64,000 nt of DNA from Verrucomicrobiota bacterium. GTDB taxonomy: Bacteria; Verrucomicrobiota; Verrucomicrobiia; Opitutales; Opitutaceae. Of the stretch, positions 60,866 through 64,000 are shown piece by piece; position 1 is the first letter of the stretch; every line of letters starts with the position of its first letter. The notes beneath the pieces are model-generated. The model did not search any database and was not told the origin of the DNA. It saw only the letters and a list, made by a program, of their open reading frames with translations. The position numbers were made by a program, and so were the translations under genes. The DNA is taken from assembly GCA_023457715.1 (NCBI GenBank), contig JAEWKR010000068.1, positions 1-64,000 of the forward strand. Direction: 5' to 3'.

Positions 60866-62472
60866 GCCTGCACCTCTTTATGAAAAGGGTCTCCCGTACG
60901 CTTGATCGTCGCAGCCGGACCTTTCGGAACTGGAACTTCGTCCTACTGCTCGCGCTTGCGTCGGGCGTCCGAACCGCGGCCGAGGTATCGCTCTCCCCGT
61001 TGTTCCAGGATCACGCGGTTTTGCAACGCGACCAACCGATTCCCATCTGGGGTCGCGCCGATCCCGGGGAAACGATCACGGTGACGTTCCGCGATCATCG
61101 GGTATCCACCACGGCCCCCGCAGATGGAAAATGGCGGGTGACGCTGCCGGCCCTGCCAGCGGACACTCGCCCCGCCGAGCTGGTCGTGGTCGGTCGCAAT
61201 ACCCTCCGGATCGCGGACGTGCTCCTGGGCGACGTGTGGATCTGCGCCGGGCAATCGAACATGGCGTTTCCGGTCGACCCGGAACCTGGGCGCGATGGCC
61301 TGCGACTCGACCGCCAGGTGGAGGAAACGGCGGCGGCGAATTTCCCGCTGGTTCGACATTTCAGAGCCATGCACACGCCACTCTTGGCACCCGCGGAGAC
61401 GGTGGCCGGAAGTTGGGCCATCTGTACGCCCGCGGCGATGCGCCGCTCCACTGCGGTCGGATACTTCTTCGCGCGCGATATTCATCAGCAGCTTGGTGTG
61501 CCGGTTGGCATCGTGGAGAGCTCATGGGGCGGCACCGAGATCGAATCGTGGATGAGCGCCGAAACGCTGGCGACGCATCCGGCGTTTCAAGTCGTGCACC
61601 AGCGATGGGCTGAAACGCTTGCCGCGCTTCCCGCGCGCGAGGCGAAATTTAAGACCGCTCTGGCTGCATGGGAGGAGCGCGAAGCGGCGGCTGCGGCCGG
61701 CGGTGCCGAAGCGTTGGCCGCGTTTCACCAGAAGAATCCCAAGCCGCGCCCATCACGCGTCGCGGCCGTCAGCGTCGCGACCCCGTCCGGGATCTACAAC
61801 GGCATGATCGCTCCGCTGGTCCCGTATGGCATTCGCGGGGTGCTGTGGTATCAGGGCGAAACCAACGCGGGGCGGCCGGAGGAATACGCCGCGTTGTTCC
61901 GCGCCTTTATCACCCAATGGCGGAAGGATTGGGGGCGGGACGACCTGCCGTTTTATTTTGTCCAACTCGCGAGCTTCGTGGCCCCGAGGCAGGTGCCCGG
62001 GCAGTGGGCGCTGTTGCGGGAAGCCCAGGCGAAAGCACTGGACTTGCCCGCCACCGGCATGGCCGTGGCGATCGATAATCCGGATCCGACGAACCTTCAT
62101 CCCGGCAACAAGCAGCCAATCGGGCACCGCCTCGCGTTGATCGCATTGGCCAAAACCTACGGTCGCGACGTGGAGTATTCCGGGCCCGTCCTCCTCTCTG
62201 CCCGGCGCGAAGGCTCCGCTTTCCGGCTCACGTTCACGCATGCAGGCGGTCTCGCTGCCACGTCACCGTCGGTCAAGGGATTCGCGATCGCCGGCGATGA
62301 CCGGGTGTTTCACCCCGCCGAAGCGCGCATCGACGGCGAAACGATTCTGGTCAGTGCCCCTGGGGTGAGCGAACCGGTCGCCGTCCGCTACGCCTGGGCT
62401 AATGCCCCCGAGGTAAGCTTGATCAACGCGGCCGGGTTGCCCGCCGCGCCGTTCCGCACGGACGATTGGTGA
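60862..62472 (+). CDS. Sialate O-acetylesterase-like SGNH esterase
   Basis: A 536-residue secreted esterase. After a signal peptide (NFVLLLALASGVRTAA), an N-terminal beta domain (LSPLFQDHAVLQRDQPIPIW) precedes the SGNH catalytic domain. The nucleophile is S132 in CAGQSNMAFPV; ESSWGGTEIESW and GVLWYQGETNAG are block motifs; DPTNLHPGNK holds the Asp-His pair. A ~50-residue Ala/Glu-rich insert (AAWEEREAAAAAGGAEALAA) is present. It removes acetyl groups from sialic acids or, in polysaccharide degraders, from plant or algal glycans. The start overlaps the dehydrogenase stop by 4 nt, so it belongs to the operon. Confidence 0.9.
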   Translation: MSLHLFMKRVSRTLDRRSRTFRNWNFVLLLALASGVRTAAEVSLSPLFQDHAVLQRDQPIPIWGRADPGETITVTFRDHRVSTTAPADGKWRVTLPALPADTRPAELVVVGRNTLRIADVLLGDVWICAGQSNMAFPVDPEPGRDGLRLDRQVEETAAANFPLVRHFRAMHTPLLAPAETVAGSWAICTPAAMRRSTAVGYFFARDIHQQLGVPVGIVESSWGGTEIESWMSAETLATHPAFQVVHQRWAETLAALPAREAKFKTALAAWEEREAAAAAGGAEALAAFHQKNPKPRPSRVAAVSVATPSGIYNGMIAPLVPYGIRGVLWYQGETNAGRPEEYAALFRAFITQWRKDWGRDDLPFYFVQLASFVAPRQVPGQWALLREAQAKALDLPATGMAVAIDNPDPTNLHPGNKQPIGHRLALIALAKTYGRDVEYSGPVLLSARREGSAFRLTFTHAGGLAATSPSVKGFAIAGDDRVFHPAEARIDGETILVSAPGVSEPVAVRYAWANAPEVSLINAAGLPAAPFRTDDW

Positions 62473-62484
62473 ACAACGCGGGTC

Positions 62485-62622
62485 TTTGAGCAAAGAAGGC
62501 CCGCGAGTGCGCGTCCAGGTGCTCTCGCCTGAGTTGTGCTGTTGCACGCGACGGCTGACCTCTTCGGTGAGGCCGATGTAGAAGCGGCCTGCCGGGTTTT
62601 GGATAACGTACACCGTATGCAC
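62485..62622 (-). pseudogene. GIY-YIG endonuclease-like remnant
   Basis: From GTG 62622 the minus strand reads VYVIQNPAGRFYIGLTEEVS then RRVQQHNSGESTWTRTRGP, a clear GIY-YIG domain N-terminus. After about 46 residues the similarity ends and the frame runs into the antisense of the esterase gene. Typical stand-alone GIY-YIG proteins need about 80-100 residues, so this is a truncated copy. Confidence 0.65.
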
Positions 62623-62635
62623 GCATGAAAATGGC

Positions 62636-62665
62636 GGAGGCCGACTCGTTTACGAGTCGGCCTCC
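62636..62665. other. Perfect 13 bp stem-loop (TTTA loop)
   Basis: ggaggccgactcg-ttta-cgagtcggcctcc is a perfect inverted repeat in the gap between the esterase and Sfp genes. There is no T-tract on either strand, so a factor-independent terminator is not obvious. It may be a REP-like or processed-RNA element. Confidence 0.75.
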
Positions 62666-62765
62666 ATTGGGTGCAGGGGCTGGATGTCAGGCTACTCGCA
62701 GGCTCGTAAAGTCAGGCCACTCGCCAAGCCTCGTAGAGAACCAGCGCTGGTTCAAACCAGCCCGT

Positions 62766-62797
62766 CCGATCTGAGATCTGAAGTTTGAGTCTGAAAT
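62766..62797. repeat. (TCTGAAA)n heptamer run before the Sfp gene
   Basis: ctgagatctgaagtttgagt and ctgaaatg are degenerate heptamer units of the tctgaaa family. The last unit contains the ATG of the downstream gene (62796). Confidence 0.6.
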
Positions 62798-63608
62798 GCC
62801 GGAGCAGCCGGCTCCCTTTGTGCTTTCTGCCCCCGCGTTTCTCCGTTCGCATCCCGGAGTGGATTCTTTCGGCAGCACAACGCGCGAGGACGGTTGGGTA
62901 GGAACGACCGACGTCCCCCAGGTGCGCGCGGGCGAGGTGCACGTGTGGCAGGTACGCATTCCGGCGGCATCCGCAGCGGCCGACGCACACCTGCTCTCCT
63001 CCGAAGAGCGCGCGCGGGCCAACGCTTTCCGGTTCGAACGCGACCGCGCGCGTTACTGCACCGCGCGGGCCGAACTGCGCCGTCTGCTCGGCGCCCAACT
63101 TTCCACGTCACCCGGGGCGCTGACCTTTCGCACGGGGCCTGCCGACAAGCCTTACCTGGTCGAAGCCGATCCGTCGGGACTCCAATTCAATGTGTCGCAT
63201 TCCCACGAGGTCGCGTTGATCGCGCTCGCCCGCGGCCGCGAGGTCGGGGTCGATGTCGAATACGGGCGGGCGAACATCGACACGGTGGATATCGCCGAGC
63301 GGTTCTTTACGCCGGAGGAAGCGACGGAGGTGCGCCGGGCGATCGGCCTGGCCCGCGACCGGGTTTTTCTCGCGTGCTGGACGCGCAAGGAAGCGGTGAT
63401 GAAGGCCCTGGGGTTGGGCCTGCAGCTGGCCCCCACCTCCTTCCATGTGGGCGCACAGCTTCCTTTAGTCGCTTCTCAACTCACGGTGCACCATGAACGT
63501 CAGGCGCAGGCCGTGACGCTGCACCCCGTGCCGGAAATCGCCGGCTACGGGGCGGCGCTGGCGGTCTGCGGTCACAATCCTGTGACGCTGCGCTTCTGGC
63601 GGCGTTAG
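62796..63608 (+). CDS. Sfp-type 4'-phosphopantetheinyl transferase
   Basis: A 270-residue enzyme that transfers phosphopantetheine from CoA to carrier-protein serines (NRPS, PKS or fatty-acid type). Motifs: HLLSSEERARANAFRFERDR, RARYCTARAELRRLL, LQFNVSHSHEVALIAL, the Mg2+ site GVDVEYGR and FLACWTRKEAVMKALGLGL. The length fits the Sfp/Gsp/HetI class rather than AcpS. No carrier-protein gene is in the window, but a TonB-dependent receptor begins just downstream on the other strand, so a siderophore pathway nearby is possible. ATG 62796 lies at the end of a heptamer repeat. Confidence 0.92.
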   Translation: MPEQPAPFVLSAPAFLRSHPGVDSFGSTTREDGWVGTTDVPQVRAGEVHVWQVRIPAASAAADAHLLSSEERARANAFRFERDRARYCTARAELRRLLGAQLSTSPGALTFRTGPADKPYLVEADPSGLQFNVSHSHEVALIALARGREVGVDVEYGRANIDTVDIAERFFTPEEATEVRRAIGLARDRVFLACWTRKEAVMKALGLGLQLAPTSFHVGAQLPLVASQLTVHHERQAQAVTLHPVPEIAGYGAALAVCGHNPVTLRFWRR

Positions 63609-63635
63609 GTCCGGGCCGAAAAAACGAAAAAGGCG

Positions 63636-63641
63636 TTGACA
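63636..63641 (+). promoter_or_regulatory. TTGACA -35 element upstream of tRNA-fMet
   Basis: A perfect TTGACA lies 37 bp before the tRNA 5' end. At 17-18 bp spacing only a weak -10 (gacgtt) is present, so the full promoter is not certain. Confidence 0.45.
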
Positions 63642-63678
63642 GTGCTCCCGCTCAACGCGACGTTCCGCCTCCCTTTGT

Positions 63679-63755
<77 letters not shown>

Positions 63756-63760
63756 ATTTA

Positions 63761-63794
63761 AAAACCCGCTCACTGCTCGAGCGGGTTTTGCTTT
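63761..63794 (+). terminator. Rho-independent terminator after tRNA-fMet
   Basis: aaaacccgctc (63761-63771) pairs perfectly with gagcgggtttt (63779-63789) around a 7 nt loop, and gctttat follows. It starts 5 nt after the tRNA. Confidence 0.9.
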
Positions 63795-63869
63795 ATATCG
63801 CATGGCCGGTGCCTGACGTCAACCGATCGCGGCGTAGCCGCTCGGTGTACTGCCAGAGGTCGGCGTTCG

Positions 63870-64000
63870 TCAGAATCGCGTCGTCACGCTGAACTTGAAC
63901 GCGCGCGGCGAACCCGGGGTGATGTTGTTGTTGCTGTGGGCCGACGAGTAGTAGACGCGGTCGAGCAGGTTCTCGACGTTGAGCTGGGCGCGGAACCGGT
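63870..64000 (-). CDS. TonB-dependent receptor, C-terminal fragment (runs off the window)
   Basis: The minus strand encodes the last 42 complete codons of an outer-membrane receptor: RFRAQLNVENLLDRVYYSSA, then SNNNITPGSPRAFKFSVTTRF and a stop at 63870-63872. The NVENLLDRxYY and GxPRxxxxSVxxRF motifs and terminal phenylalanine are typical of TonB-dependent siderophore (FhuA/FecA-like) receptors. The rest lies beyond position 64000. The nearby Sfp-type transferase fits a siderophore context, which is inference. Confidence 0.85.
   Translation of the reverse strand, partial: RFRAQLNVENLLDRVYYSSAHSNNNITPGSPRAFKFSVTTRF

Overview
This 64 kb window comes from a high-GC bacterial chromosome. The gene content points to Verrucomicrobiota, most likely an Opitutaceae-like organism. 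That placement is an inference from several features: a PEP-CTERM/HAF-repeat protein, a very large TonB-dependent receptor with an ELSPFEV-type N-terminal motif, a DUF1080 protein beside a Tat-exported Gfo/Idh oxidoreductase, a Y_Y_Y-type sensor kinase, secreted glycoside hydrolases, scarce Shine-Dalgarno sequences, and intergenic gaps full of short-period tandem repeats. No rRNA is present. The only tRNA is an initiator-type tRNA-Met at 63679-63755.

Layout. 0.2-3.3 kb: an OPA-type transporter and pyruvate kinase. 3.4-5.3 kb: a three-gene anti-sigma / periplasmic metal-sensor / ECF sigma unit laid out like cnrYXH, followed by an exported protein whose 24 cysteines all lie in CC pairs. 5.4-11.2 kb: a GNAT enzyme, a transglutaminase-TPR protein, a large GH5-like hydrolase and a RES-Xre toxin-antitoxin pair. 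11.2-22 kb: a TPR protein, a PEP-CTERM protein, an ADOP-type permease, an SRPBCC protein, a DoxX-like protein, a beta-CASP RNase, a GH10 xylanase and a PAP2 phosphatase. 22.2-26.4 kb: a multi-PAS/GAF histidine kinase and its response regulator. 26.4-34.2 kb: a haem O synthase gene diverging from a six-gene respiratory operon under an apparent FNR/DNR-type promoter. 34.3-41 kb: a periplasmic OB-fold-like sensor kinase, KDPG aldolase, a DUF983 protein, a PAS protein and CorA. 41-45 kb: the TonB-dependent receptor with a clear terminator.

45.4-54 kb is one tight minus-strand operon: sensor kinase, NarL-type regulator, GT2 glycosyltransferase, AsnB-type amidotransferase and a TMTC-like GT-C/TPR protein. 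54.3-62.5 kb is a plus-strand catabolic cluster: DUF1080, a truncated Gfo/Idh gene, an FAH-family hydrolase, an SMP-30 lactonase, an FAD/Fe-S dehydrogenase and a sialate O-acetylesterase-like enzyme. The last 1.5 kb holds a GIY-YIG remnant, an Sfp-type phosphopantetheinyl transferase, tRNA-fMet and the 3' end of a second TonB receptor.

Main points of interest. (1) The respiratory operon encodes a B-type haem-copper subunit I that lacks the usual active-site tyrosine (HQSQQ in place of HPxxY). It also encodes a second, degenerate subunit-I paralogue, a CuA subunit II and a 49-residue small subunit. Together with the FNR/DNR box, this makes a nitric oxide reductase a serious alternative to an oxidase. 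(2) The cnrYXH-like unit adjoins the CC-pair protein. (3) Intergenic hairpins built from 6-9 bp tandem units recur at more than ten sites and sometimes supply start or stop codons. (4) Two near-identical 16 bp sites lie in the divergent control region between the two-component/glycosylation operon and the catabolic cluster. (5) The Gfo/Idh gene appears to have been fused by deletion to the last codons of another operon gene.
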